Shown: positions 26,480 to 34,704 of the stretch, one piece after another
Layout of the letters: every line of letters begins with the position of its first letter
Numbering within the stretch: position 1 is the first letter of the stretch
From: Streptomyces smyrnaeus
GTDB taxonomy: Bacteria; Actinomycetota; Actinomycetes; Streptomycetales; Streptomycetaceae
Direction: 5' to 3'
Assembly: GCF_017676345.1 (NCBI RefSeq)
Contig: NZ_JAFFZM010000004.1
Coordinates: 248,001-312,000 of the forward strand
Length of the DNA: 64,000 nt
The notes under the pieces: generated by a model
Databases searched by the model: none
What the model was told of the DNA's origin: nothing
What the model saw: the letters and a program-made list of their open reading frames with translations, nothing else
Made by a program: the position numbers and the translations under genes

Positions 26480-27427
26480 ATGCCTGTGGGTGAATCACCG
26501 ATGCAACAGACACAACAGATGCAGCAGACGGTCGTCGACCACATCGACCAGGCCGCCGAGGACGTCGTCTCCCTCGTTCTGCGCGGTCCCACCGGACCGC
26601 TGGCTCCCTGGGAGCCGGGCGCGCACATCGACGTCGCGCTGCCGAACTGGCTGACCCGGCAGTACTCGTTGTGCGGGGACCCGGCCGACCGGGACGCCTA
26701 CCGCATCGCGATCCGCCACGACCCACTCACCCGGGGCGGCTCGGAGTACATCCACCGCTTCCTGCGCCGTGGGCGCACACTCGACGTGTCGCTCCCGCGC
26801 AACCACTTCCCGCTCGTCTCCGCCCCGGAATACCTGTTCGTCGCCGGCGGTATCGGCATCACCTCCGTCATGCCGATGCTGCGCGCGGCCGTCGCCTCCG
26901 GCACTCCGGCCTCGCTGCTGTACGTGGGCAGGTCGAAGGCATCCATGCCCTTCGCCGACGAACTGACCTCCCGATACGGCGACCGGGTTCGGGTCGTCGC
27001 CACCGACCAGGAGGGCAGGCCGGACCTCGCCGCACTCGGCTCGATGCTCCCTCCCCGCGCACTGGTCTACTGCTGCGGCCCCGCCTCGATGCTCGACGCG
27101 GCGAAGGCCGCGTTCCCCGCCGAACGGCTGCGCATGGAGCGCTTCCACGCGGTGCCCCGGCAGTTCGTCCCCAACACGGAGTTCGAGGCGGTGTGCGCCC
27201 GGTCGGGGCAGACGGTGCGGGTACCGGCCGATGAGTCGCTGCTGGACGCCCTGACCCATGCGGGGCGCCCTGTGGTGGCCGGGTGCCGCGAGGGGATCTG
27301 CGGAAGCTGTGAACTGACCGTCCTGGACGGCGATCCCGAACACCGGGACGACATCGGCGCCTCCGCGGGCCGTATGTACGCCTGTGTGTCCCGCGCCTCG
27401 TCCCCGCGCCTCGTCCTGGACCTGTGA
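26480..27427 (+). CDS. PDR/VanB-type flavin reductase with [2Fe-2S] domain
   Basis: A 315-residue phthalate-dioxygenase-reductase-like protein. The flavin domain has RQYSLCGDP (flavin binding) and a later GGSEYIHRFL; the NAD domain has FVAGGIGITSVMPML and VYCCGPASML. The C-terminal plant-type ferredoxin has Cys ligands in CREGICGSC and in YACVSR. The ATG at 26480 directly follows the PPOX stop. It transfers electrons from NAD(P)H to an oxygenase or to the PPOX partner. The Rieske oxygenase at 41745 lacks its own reductase and is a conceivable but distant partner. Confidence 0.9.
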   Translation: MPVGESPMQQTQQMQQTVVDHIDQAAEDVVSLVLRGPTGPLAPWEPGAHIDVALPNWLTRQYSLCGDPADRDAYRIAIRHDPLTRGGSEYIHRFLRRGRTLDVSLPRNHFPLVSAPEYLFVAGGIGITSVMPMLRAAVASGTPASLLYVGRSKASMPFADELTSRYGDRVRVVATDQEGRPDLAALGSMLPPRALVYCCGPASMLDAAKAAFPAERLRMERFHAVPRQFVPNTEFEAVCARSGQTVRVPADESLLDALTHAGRPVVAGCREGICGSCELTVLDGDPEHRDDIGASAGRMYACVSRASSPRLVLDL

Positions 27428-27512
27428 CCCGTCACCAGCAGCGACCGGTGACTCGTCCACGAGAGGGCTCGCTGCCGCCAAGACGCGCAGGGCGGCAGCG
27501 AGCGAGACGGAG

Positions 27513-30155
27513 TCAGCCCGCCGGCGGGGCAGGCGCCGGCGGCGGCGCGGGTGCGGGCTCCGGCGCAGGTTCGGGCTCGGGCGCCGGCTCAGGCGCGGGC
27601 TCTGGTTCGGGCTCCGGTGCGGGCTCGGGTTCCGGCGCCGGTTCGGGTGCGGGTTCGGGTTCGGGCTCGGGTGCGGGTTCGGGTTCCGGCGCCGGTTCGG
27701 GCTCGGGTGCGGGTTCGGGTTCCGGTGCGGGTTCGGGCGCGGGCTCTGGTTCGGGCTCCGGTGCGGGCTCGGGTTCCGGCGCGGGTTCGGGTGCGGGTTC
27801 GGGTTCGGGTGCGGGTTCGGGTGCGGGCTCAGGTGCGGGTGCGGGTTCGGGCGCAGGTTCGGGCTCGGGTGCCGGTGCGGGCTCGGGCGCCGGCTCAGGC
27901 GCGGGCTCCGGTTCGGGAGCAGGTTCGGGCGCCGGCTCGGGTTGGGGTGCGGGTTCCGGTACGGGCGCAGGTGCCGGTTCGGGCGCCGGTTCCGGCGCGG
28001 ACGCAGGCGCTGGTGCGGGTTCCGGTGACGGCGCGGGTTCGGGCACCGGCGCAGGCGCAGGCTCGGGTGCGGGTGCGGGTGCGGGTGCGGGTGCGGGTGC
28101 GGGTGCGGGTGCGGGTGCCGGTGCCGGTGCCGGTGCCGGTGCGGGCAGCTGGGCCTCAGGACCGGGCGCTGGGGCCGGGGCATCCGGAGTCGGGGGCGCC
28201 GCTGGTGGCGGGGCAGGTGCGGGTGCCGGTGCCGGTTCCACCGGACCGGGCGCCGGATTGGCTTCAGGGCCTGGTGCCGGCGGCGGTGCCGGCACCGGCA
28301 CCGGAGCGGGCGGCGGAGCCGGTGGCGCGGCGGCACCCGTTCCCTCCGGTGTCGGCTGTAGTCCCCGTTGTTCTGCGAGTGCTTGTCCTGTGGCGTATCC
28401 GGGTTCGGCCTCGCGCAGGGTCTTCAGTATTTGGGCTGCGGCTGAGGGGCCGGGAGGGGGTGCTACGCCGGCGGAGATCTCTGCGGGTGTCGGTTGCTGT
28501 GCCCGTTGTTCTGCGAGTGCTTGTCCTGTGGCGTATCCGGGTTCGGCCTCGCGCAGGGTCTTCAGTATCCGGGCTGCGGCTGAGGGGCCGGGAGGGGGTG
28601 CAACGCCGGCGGAGATCTCTGCGGGCGTCGGTTCCAGTGCCCGCTTCTCTGCGAGCACCTTCCCGGTGGCATACCCCGGCTCGGCCTCGCGCAGAGTGTC
28701 GGCCAGGGCTTGCACCTGGTCCGGGTGGTTCTTCGCGTACACGCCCAGGCCCCCGGCGATACCCAATCGGCCCGTGACCCCGGAGTACTTCTTGTTCCCG
28801 AACCCGAGGACGGTGCCGACGGCGCCCCCGTAACCGACGTCCTTGGTGAAGTCGCCGGCGGGTGTGCCGGATTGGCCGAGGTAGGGGGGCTTCTTGTCGC
28901 TGCCCGGTGGTTTGGCGACGCCGGCGGACACCTCGCCCCGGGTGGGTCGGAACGCCGGGTTGAGCGGATCTTTCGAGGGCTCGGGCGGGATCCAGCCGGG
29001 CTGTGACTGATTGAGAGCCCGCACCACGTCGGGGTACTGGCTGAGGTACGCGCTGGCGTTCCACAGACCGCCCAGGATCCCGCCGGCCGACGCCCCCTTG
29101 GGGCCTGCCACCGCGCCGGTACCGCTTCCCGCGACCACTCCCTCGGCCGTGCGGCCTCCGAAATCACCCCATTTCCAGGCGGGGCCGGGGGCGGGCTCGT
29201 TCGCGCGGTGGTTGACGATCGACTCATCGGGCCGAGGACCGTCCTCAGGGGGAGCGGGCGGGTCGGCGGGGGCGTCCTGGCCGACCACAGGGGCGGCCGG
29301 AGCCGCCGGAGCCGAGGGGGTCGCGGTGGCCGGGGGTTCACCTGATGGGGACGAGCCGGAAACAGCGGCCGGCGTTCCGGGCCGGTCCTGCTGCGGGCCC
29401 GGCACTCCGGGGCCCGCAGCCGACGTCGGCACGGTTTCCGCTCCGGCGTGCGGGTGGGCCTGCTGCGCGGCTGCCCGGTTCGTGTGCTGCTGCTGAGGGA
29501 GCGAGGAATGGTCCGCGGCCTGGGCCTGGCCCGGCTGGATGGACGCCGAGAACAGCCACGCACCGACCCCCAGCGCTCCCGCAGTGCGCACCAGCTGGTG
29601 GCTCCACAGCGGCTTGGCGTGTCGCTCCGACTGGGGGAACGCGATGACCGACCGTGCCCCTTTCGCCGGCTCGTCGCGATCACCGGCACCGATCATGCTG
29701 GACCCGACGGCGTCGATCAGCTCACCTATCGTGGCCGCCGGAACCTCGATCACCGGACCGCCGCGCGGGGACGGGCACGCCCGTGTCTGCCCCGGCGGCA
29801 CCGCCACGTACGCGACGCGCCCGAGCCCGGCAAGCTCCTCTTCCTCGACACCGACGATCAGCAACGTGGCTGCGGACAGCTCCACACCGGTGGCCTGCAC
29901 ATCCCACCAGGCCCGCAGCCGCCATGCCGCCCCCGGCGCGGCGAACTCGTGCCCGTACATGGGCGCCAGGAGCACGGGCATGTCGCTACCCGTCTCGACC
30001 AACCGCGACCGCATTCCCGCGGCGACGGAGTGAGCCAGGCGGTAGTCACTGACCATCACCAGACAGGCCGGTGCCGCGTGAGCCTCCGACGAACGGGAAC
30101 GTGCCGGCGCGTGCGGGGGTCCGCCAGGGGAATCCGGGACTTTCCGCAGATGCAT
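27513..30155 (-). CDS. Large Pro-rich repeat protein with three 46-residue repeats and a PAPEP tail
   Basis: An 880-residue protein I do not recognise. Residues 1-160 hold a small alpha/beta-like region ([37 protein letters not shown]). A hydrophobic segment near 190-206 ([16 protein letters not shown]) is followed by AQA, so it may be membrane-anchored or cleaved. A Pro/Ala/Ser stretch follows, then a Gly-rich part with a [14 protein letters not shown]-like motif. Next come three tandem 46-residue repeats with core [10 protein letters not shown] and [10 protein letters not shown]. The last 275 residues are Pro-Ala-Pro-Glu repeats. The ATG at 30155 has GAGGAGG 8 nt upstream. The tail looks like a cell-wall-spanning stalk; that is inference. 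Hexanucleotide repeats make its length prone to change. Confidence 0.7.
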   Translation of the reverse strand: MHLRKVPDSPGGPPHAPARSRSSEAHAAPACLVMVSDYRLAHSVAAGMRSRLVETGSDMPVLLAPMYGHEFAAPGAAWRLRAWWDVQATGVELSAATLLIVGVEEEELAGLGRVAYVAVPPGQTRACPSPRGGPVIEVPAATIGELIDAVGSSMIGAGDRDEPAKGARSVIAFPQSERHAKPLWSHQLVRTAGALGVGAWLFSASIQPGQAQAADHSSLPQQQHTNRAAAQQAHPHAGAETVPTSAAGPGVPGPQQDRPGTPAAVSGSSPSGEPPATATPSAPAAPAAPVVGQDAPADPPAPPEDGPRPDESIVNHRANEPAPGPAWKWGDFGGRTAEGVVAGSGTGAVAGPKGASAGGILGGLWNASAYLSQYPDVVRALNQSQPGWIPPEPSKDPLNPAFRPTRGEVSAGVAKPPGSDKKPPYLGQSGTPAGDFTKDVGYGGAVGTVLGFGNKKYSGVTGRLGIAGGLGVYAKNHPDQVQALADTLREAEPGYATGKVLAEKRALEPTPAEISAGVAPPPGPSAAARILKTLREAEPGYATGQALAEQRAQQPTPAEISAGVAPPPGPSAAAQILKTLREAEPGYATGQALAEQRGLQPTPEGTGAAAPPAPPPAPVPVPAPPPAPGPEANPAPGPVEPAPAPAPAPPPAAPPTPDAPAPAPGPEAQLPAPAPAPAPAPAPAPAPAPAPAPAPAPEPAPAPVPEPAPSPEPAPAPASAPEPAPEPAPAPVPEPAPQPEPAPEPAPEPEPAPEPAPEPAPAPEPEPAPEPAPAPEPAPEPAPEPEPAPEPAPEPEPAPEPEPEPAPEPAPEPEPAPEPEPAPEPEPAPEPEPEPAPEPAPEPEPAPEPEPEPAPEPAPEPEPAPEPAPAPPPAPAPPAG
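27535..28345. repeat. Hexanucleotide-type repeat tract encoding the Pro-Ala/Pro-Glu tail
   Basis: About 800 bp composed of GGNTCG/GGTGCG-type 6-mers in many orders. A pure section holds eight GCGGGT copies (28069-28116) followed by four GCCGGT copies (28117-28140). All units are multiples of 6 nt, so slippage keeps the frame and alters only the tail length. Confidence 0.85.
28364..28780. repeat. Three 138-bp tandem repeats in the Pro-rich gene
   Basis: Matching points at 28367, 28505 and 28643 give an exact 138-bp (46-codon) period. The first two copies are almost identical over their whole length; the third, the most N-terminal in the protein, has diverged. Recent duplication or gene conversion is likely. 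Confidence 0.85.
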
Positions 30156-30537
30156 TCGTGGCGCCTCCTCAGGCTGGACGATGCGCGCCGGCCCGTGCGT
30201 CACGGGACATGGCACGGCAAGGTCTTCATCTCTTGGGGTGCGGCGACGCCGGCGGGCTCGCATCTGGGGCCGACCCCGTCCGCCCGCAACTGCTGCGCCT
30301 CCGCGTGCGGCAACCTGCTTGCCGACTCAATCGAGGACAGCACCGTTCGAGTTGTTCAGCGGCCCCCTGTTGCCACCCGAACAACAAGGTCTGCCGTGTG
30401 CCGTGTGCCGACAAGGAAGCTGTCACCTGTGGCCAGGTCGGTATTCCAGCTACTTGCGGGCGTCCGCGACGAACGCACCCGGTATGACCGTGATCATCTC
30501 GATACCGACTGTGCAGGCGGCGCTATGCTGCTGTGTC
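30156..30537. other. Intergenic region between divergent Pro-rich and dehydratase genes
   Basis: About 380 bp with no convincing gene on either strand. It should hold both promoters. A GAGGAGG ribosome site for the Pro-rich gene is at its left edge, and a TATGCT hexamer lies about 10 nt before the dehydratase ATG. No clear palindrome was found. Confidence 0.5.
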
Positions 30538-31527
30538 ATGCCCGAGACACGTCTCGACACTGCTCGGATCCGGGCGGCTCGCCGGATGATCGATCCGATT
30601 TTTCTCGACACTCCGCTGTTCCGCTGCGAGCCGCTGGAGCCCGGCCTCGGCTGTGCGGTGAGCATCAAGCTCGAAACGGCGAACCCTGTCCGCAGCTTCA
30701 AGGCCCGCGGCACCGAGATCGTCACGAGCCTGCTCGCTGATCATGGCCCGCGAGCTGTGGTGTGCGCCAGCGCGGGCAACCTCGGCCAAGCCCTCGCCTG
30801 GTCGGGTCGCGGCCGGGGGCTCGACGTCACCGTCGTGGCGTCCCGCTTCGCGACTGCGGCCAAGCTCGACCGCATCCGCGCACTGGACGCCACGCTGGAA
30901 CTGGTGGACGGCGATCACGAGATGGCTCGCGACCGGGCGGCGGCCATCGCCCGGCGCGACGGCACCCGACTGCTCGAAGACAGCCTGGACATCGAGACCT
31001 GCGAGGGCGCCGCGACCATCGGCCTGGAACTGGTCGACAGCGCGCCCGTACCGTCGTTCGACACCGTCCTGATCGCTCTCGGCGGCGGGGCACTGGCCGG
31101 CGGCGTGGGCCATGTGATGAAGGCCCTTGCCCCCGGAGTCGAGGTGATCTGCGTCCAGCCGCTGGGCGCACCCGCGATGACACGCTCGTGGCGCGAGCGG
31201 CGCGTCGTCACGACCGACTCGACCGATACGATCGCTGACGGCGTCGCCGGCCGGCGTCCCATCCCGGCCGTTCTGGACGATCTCCTCCTGGTTGCTGACG
31301 ACGCAATCCTGGTCCAGGAGGCGTCGATCATCGCCGGTATGCGGATGCTCCTCGACCACGCCGGCCTCGTCGTCGAACCGTCGGCCGCGCTCGGCATCGC
31401 GGCGATCCTCGAAGACCGCGCCCGCTTCGCCGGCCGACACATCGCCATCATCGTGTGTGGCAGCAACGTCGACGTCGACGCCTATCGTCGCTGGGTCGGT
31501 GCGGCTCCCGACCACCACGGGCGCTGA
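30538..31527 (+). CDS. PLP-dependent threonine/serine dehydratase-like enzyme
   Basis: A 329-residue fold-type II PLP enzyme. The cofactor Lys is K55 in RSFKARG. The substrate/carboxylate loop is CASAGNLGQALAW, the phosphate-binding loop GGGALAGGVG, and the C-terminal ring-nitrogen contact lies in VCGSNVDVD. The regulatory ACT domain of biosynthetic IlvA is absent, so this is the short catabolic or racemase-type form. It should deaminate or racemise a hydroxy amino acid in the cytosol. The ATG at 30538 fits the family N-terminus; an upstream ATG at 30484 is possible. It is monocistronic. Confidence 0.88.
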   Translation: MPETRLDTARIRAARRMIDPIFLDTPLFRCEPLEPGLGCAVSIKLETANPVRSFKARGTEIVTSLLADHGPRAVVCASAGNLGQALAWSGRGRGLDVTVVASRFATAAKLDRIRALDATLELVDGDHEMARDRAAAIARRDGTRLLEDSLDIETCEGAATIGLELVDSAPVPSFDTVLIALGGGALAGGVGHVMKALAPGVEVICVQPLGAPAMTRSWRERRVVTTDSTDTIADGVAGRRPIPAVLDDLLLVADDAILVQEASIIAGMRMLLDHAGLVVEPSAALGIAAILEDRARFAGRHIAIIVCGSNVDVDAYRRWVGAAPDHHGR

Positions 31528-31799
31528 TGCCGGCAATCTCCGGCTCGGTCCGGCCCGGTACTCGCTCGCCATGACGGGACGCGGAGGTCCTTGCTGCCTG
31601 GTCTTCGTGCGGGAGGGCCGGTAGCACTCCGTGCCGGTTTCGACGACGGTGCCGTCGCAGCCGAAGTCCGACAGCCATCGCTGCCGGGGGAGTCGGCCGC
31701 CCGGACGGCGACGATGTCGGGGGCTGAGTCCCATACGAGCGAGGGAGCAGCGATGAGGAAGGATGCCCATGAGACCAGTACGAGGAAGCGAGGCCGGCT

Positions 31800-32270
31800 G
31801 TGACGGAGTCGAAGGCGTTGGACCTGATCCACCTGGAGGACGTGGACGGCAATCGCTGTTTGGTGCGCGTCACCGGCCGCTTGCGGCCCGGAGTACTGAC
31901 CAGCCACGACTTGCTGCGCGCTGATGTCCTGATATCCACGAGCTTCGTCGACGCGCGATTGGAGATGTGTCTCTCCCAGCAGGACCTCTCGTCCTGGCAG
32001 CGGTCGCTGTCCGAACTCGGCCCGGGTGGCAACGCGAGCCTCGGCGCGGGCCGGGGCCTCGAACTGGGGATCCATGTGAATGACGAACGATCGGTCTCTG
32101 TGTGGGTCGAGGATCCCGACCGCCTCACCACGGCGTTGACGATCCGCACCTCCGAGGACTGGATCGCAGAACACCACGACCGACTGCAGCACGTTCGGCA
32201 AGCCTGGCCCAAAGAGGTCGTGGAAACTGCATCCGCGGTCTACGAGTGGAGTCCGGAGCACCGACACTGA
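31800..32270 (+). CDS. DUF5959-family protein
   Basis: A 156-residue cytosolic protein matching, from memory, the Streptomyces DUF5959 family: LDLIHLEDVDGNRCLVRVTG at the start, then LTSHDLLRADVLISTSFVDA, a middle LSSWQRSLSEL, and WPKEVVETASAVYEWSP at the end. No catalytic motif is visible and the function is unknown. The GTG at 31800 follows a GAGG-containing leader. The 270 bp upstream holds nothing recognisable. Confidence 0.75.
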   Translation: MTESKALDLIHLEDVDGNRCLVRVTGRLRPGVLTSHDLLRADVLISTSFVDARLEMCLSQQDLSSWQRSLSELGPGGNASLGAGRGLELGIHVNDERSVSVWVEDPDRLTTALTIRTSEDWIAEHHDRLQHVRQAWPKEVVETASAVYEWSPEHRH

Positions 32271-32337
32271 GTTCGGCACCACAGTCGACCTGACCGACAT
32301 CGCGAGTTCGGTTCGGCAGCCATCAGATACGTACGCG

Positions 32338-32379
32338 GATCAAAGGCCGGCGATCAAAGGCCGGCGATCACAGGCCGGG
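32338..32379. repeat. Three 14-bp direct repeats GATCAAAGGCCGGC
   Basis: Copies at 32338-32351 and 32352-32365 are identical; the third (32366-32379) differs at two positions. They lie between the 3' ends of the DUF5959 and GNAT genes. Their role is unknown and slippage is the simplest origin. Confidence 0.8.
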
Positions 32380-32437
32380 CGCCGCGCCCTCCTTGTCGCC
32401 GACACCCTGTCGAACGGCGACCTGCCCCTGCGCGCCG

Positions 32438-32968
32438 TCAGCCGACCCGTCGTGCCAGCACCTGTCCTGGCCAGGACTCGGACAGGAAACGGCTGACGGG
32501 GGTGAAACCGTTGCGCTCGTAGAACGCGACCAGTTCGCCTCCGCCGCCCGCCCAGCAGTCGACCCGCAGCAGTTCCACGCCGACCCGCCGGGTCTCCTCG
32601 ACGGCATGGGCCAGCAGTGCTGCTCCGATGCCCATGCCGGCGTACCGTCGGTCGGAGACCAGCAACCGGATGTAGCGCTCGGGTTCCTCGGCCGGCGCGA
32701 TCGGCATCTGCGGACTGGGTCCGCAGTCCAACACCATGGCTCCGACAGGGGCGCCGTCCAACTCGGCGACGTACGGGACGTTCTCGGTCACATACCGTTC
32801 GACCCGCGCCATCCCGTCGGGCCTCTGCGAATGCGGCGTCGTGCCCCACTGTTCCGTATTGCCACGCTGGTTCATCCAGATCACCGCGGAGTCGAGCATG
32901 TCCAGGATGGCCGGTGCGTCGGCCAGGCTGCCTGGTCTTATCCGTATGCCATGCGGGGTGTCGTTCAC
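32438..32968 (-). CDS. GNAT-family N-acetyltransferase
   Basis: A 176-residue acetyltransferase. The acetyl-CoA loop (motif A) is VSDRRYAGMGIGAALLAHAV; motif B is GVELLRVDCWAGGGGELVAF, followed by YERNGFTPVSRF. The N-terminus (IRIRPGSLADAPAILDMLDS) is typical of small-molecule GNATs, close in style to those with an NxxQW-like WMNQRGNTEQW segment. It acetylates an unidentified amine in the cytosol. The GTG at 32968 has only a weak ribosome site. Confidence 0.85.
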   Translation of the reverse strand: MNDTPHGIRIRPGSLADAPAILDMLDSAVIWMNQRGNTEQWGTTPHSQRPDGMARVERYVTENVPYVAELDGAPVGAMVLDCGPSPQMPIAPAEEPERYIRLLVSDRRYAGMGIGAALLAHAVEETRRVGVELLRVDCWAGGGGELVAFYERNGFTPVSRFLSESWPGQVLARRVG

Positions 32969-33020
32969 GGCAGAAGCCTAGGCACTGCACTGCACTGCCG
33001 GGCGGGAGTGGGGGGCGGCG

Positions 33021-33038
33021 GTGACGTCAGGACGTCAC
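33021..33038 (-). terminator. Inverted repeat at the HMG-CoA reductase stop
   Basis: GTGACGTC (33021-33028) and GACGTCAC (33031-33038) form an 8-bp perfect inverted repeat with a 2-nt centre, overlapping the stop codon. It may act as a terminator hairpin, though the tiny loop makes a protein-binding site equally possible. Confidence 0.4.
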
Positions 33039-34348
33039 ACCGAGCTGTTCTCGCGGTCGCGGTCGCGGTCGCGGTCGCGGTCGCGGTCGCGGTCGCGGTC
33101 GCCGTCGCCGTCGCCGTCGCCGTCTCGGTGTGGGGGAGCGGGGACATGCGAGGGGCGGTTGCGTCCCAGGCGTTCATGTGCGGCAACGAACTCGTCGGCG
33201 CTGACGGCGGCCAGCGTGGACAGATCGAGGGCGAGTGCGAATCCCGCGACGATCTCGGCGAGGCGGGGTTGCCCGTCTTGTCCGGCACAGCCGAGCATGT
33301 CCAGCAGGGCGTGCTGGGCGGGAAGCCCGGTACCGCCGCCGACCGTGCCCACGATGAGGGCGGGCAGCACCATCGTGGCCCGCACGCCGTCGCCCGCGGG
33401 CTCCAGCTCGAGGTGGCCGAGGCTGGATTCGTGCACCGAGGCGATGTCCTGTCCAAGTGCGGTGAACATTCCGGCGACGGTATTGGCGACGCAGGCGTTG
33501 TTGCCGACCATGCCGCCGTGCACGCCTCCGCCGCGCTGGATTCGGTGCGTCTCCAGCAGGTCTTCCGGTGTGGTCTTGAGTACGTTGCGCAAGGCGTCGG
33601 CACAGACGTCGGCCTCCGCGACCACGCGGGTGCCGCGGCCGTTGAGAAAGCTGTGGTAGGTGACCTTCTTGTCCCCACTCAGATTCCCCTCGATCCGGAA
33701 GCGGTCGATTTCCGTCCCGGTTTCCGCGGGGAAGCGGGCGAGAGTCCACTGACATACGTGCCAAGTGCAAGCCGAGGTCATGTTCTGGCCCGCGGCATCG
33801 CCGGTCTCGTACGAGAAGACCAGGTGCACGGTGCGGCCGGTCATCACCGGGCGGACGCCGACGAGTACGGCGTGGCGGGAGACTCGGACCGCTTGGGTGC
33901 GCAGCTCTTCAAGACGGTCGGTGATCCACTCCGCGAACGAGGCGGCCTCGCCGAGGGAGCCGAGTTGGAAGACCGGCGCCCGGGTCATGAGCTGTGCCAC
34001 CGCATGCGTACGCACGCCACCGGACCGTGAGAGGGCACTGGCGCCGCGTGAGGCCGAGGCGACCAGCGCACCCTCGGTGGTGGCCAAGGGCGCGTACAGC
34101 CTGCCGGAAGCATGCGTGCCTGCGAAGAGCAGTGGCCCGGCGAGCCCGACGGGGACTTCCACCGCACCGATGAGGTTCTCCACGTTGTTGGCGAGGTCTT
34201 CCGCACGCATCTGCAAGTGTTCCAGAGGCGCCAGCGGCATTTCTGTCCTTGAGCGCAACCAGTCCAGCCGCACTTGTCGCGCGGCCTCTGTGTGGCTGTC
34301 GCGCGCAGGAATGGAAGACGTGTCGCCGGTATCGGGTTTGGGGTGCAT
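33035..34348 (-). CDS. HMG-CoA reductase (class I-like), orphan, with Asp-Gly/Asp-Arg tail
   Basis: A 437-residue protein with all HMGR landmarks: ENLIGAVEVPVGLAGPL, catalytic Glu92 in TTEGALVASASRG, the NADPH loop GDAAGQNMTS, Lys227/228 in SGDKKVTYHSF, Asp301 in ALGQDIAS, the GTVGGGTGLPAQ loop, and His391 in FVAAHERLGRNR. It reduces HMG-CoA to mevalonate with NADPH. No mevalonate kinase, HMG-CoA synthase, diphosphomevalonate decarboxylase or terpene gene is in the window. The final 25 residues are four Asp-Gly then eight Asp-Arg dipeptides, encoded by hexamer repeats. The ATG at 34348 has GGAG upstream. The changed NADPH loop and orphan position leave room for a different acyl-CoA substrate. 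Confidence 0.85.
   Translation of the reverse strand: MHPKPDTGDTSSIPARDSHTEAARQVRLDWLRSRTEMPLAPLEHLQMRAEDLANNVENLIGAVEVPVGLAGPLLFAGTHASGRLYAPLATTEGALVASASRGASALSRSGGVRTHAVAQLMTRAPVFQLGSLGEAASFAEWITDRLEELRTQAVRVSRHAVLVGVRPVMTGRTVHLVFSYETGDAAGQNMTSACTWHVCQWTLARFPAETGTEIDRFRIEGNLSGDKKVTYHSFLNGRGTRVVAEADVCADALRNVLKTTPEDLLETHRIQRGGGVHGGMVGNNACVANTVAGMFTALGQDIASVHESSLGHLELEPAGDGVRATMVLPALIVGTVGGGTGLPAQHALLDMLGCAGQDGQPRLAEIVAGFALALDLSTLAAVSADEFVAAHERLGRNRPSHVPAPPHRDGDGDGDGDRDRDRDRDRDRDRDRENSSV
33053..33124. repeat. Hexanucleotide microsatellite: eight GCGGTC then four GCCGTC
   Basis: Pure 6-mer array in the 3' end of the HMG-CoA reductase gene, read on the minus strand as Asp-Arg (8) preceded by Asp-Gly (4). 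Slippage would add or remove dipeptides without breaking the frame. Confidence 0.92.
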
Positions 34349-34704
34349 GGGGACTCCACGGTGGTGTGTCTGTCGTCTTACGCGGGCCCTTGCCGAATCA
34401 AGCGGCGGAGTGGGCTCCTTCCATCGGTCTCATAGGCACCGACTGAAAGGGAGCCGCTCCAGGGTACGGATGCGTGAATGTGTTGAACCCGCACCTTTGT
34501 GAAATGCGCGGTGCAGAATTACTCTCCGCGCACCGTCCCCACGTTCGCACCGCCCTCACCCCCTCCTGGTGTGGAGCCTCGACAACCCTCCGGGCACCGA
34601 GCCTCGCAGCGTCCGGCGTCAGCGGGCCGGGTGCGGCTTGACCGACAACAACTGGGCAACAGCCGTCCCGTCGGGCTGGAGTCGGCACCGCGCACGGTGC
34701 GAGG
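34349..34704. other. Intergenic region between HMG-CoA reductase and FG-GAP lipoprotein
   Basis: About 355 bp separating divergent genes, expected to hold both promoters. GGCTCC (about 34415) and GGGAGCC (about 34449) could pair to a weak hairpin. I see no gene and no convincing operator. Confidence 0.4.

Noticed and set aside
26495-28336. A minus-strand frame reading His/Pro/Arg repeats across the reductase gene
   Set aside because: Out-of-frame reading of the same repeat tract joined to antisense of the PDR reductase.
27424-28833. A plus-strand frame reading long Gly-Ser-Gly-Ala repeats (silk-like protein)
   Set aside because: It is the complement of the Pro-Ala/Pro-Glu tail of the minus-strand gene, which has a good start, ribosome site and non-repetitive N-terminal domain.
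31528-31799. Possible small gene or transposase scrap between dehydratase and DUF5959 genes
   Set aside because: Open frames on both strands lack recognisable motifs or ribosome sites, so no feature is called.
32338-32379. CRISPR array
   Set aside because: Direct 14-bp repeats abut with no spacers; no cas genes are present and no other array was seen in the window.
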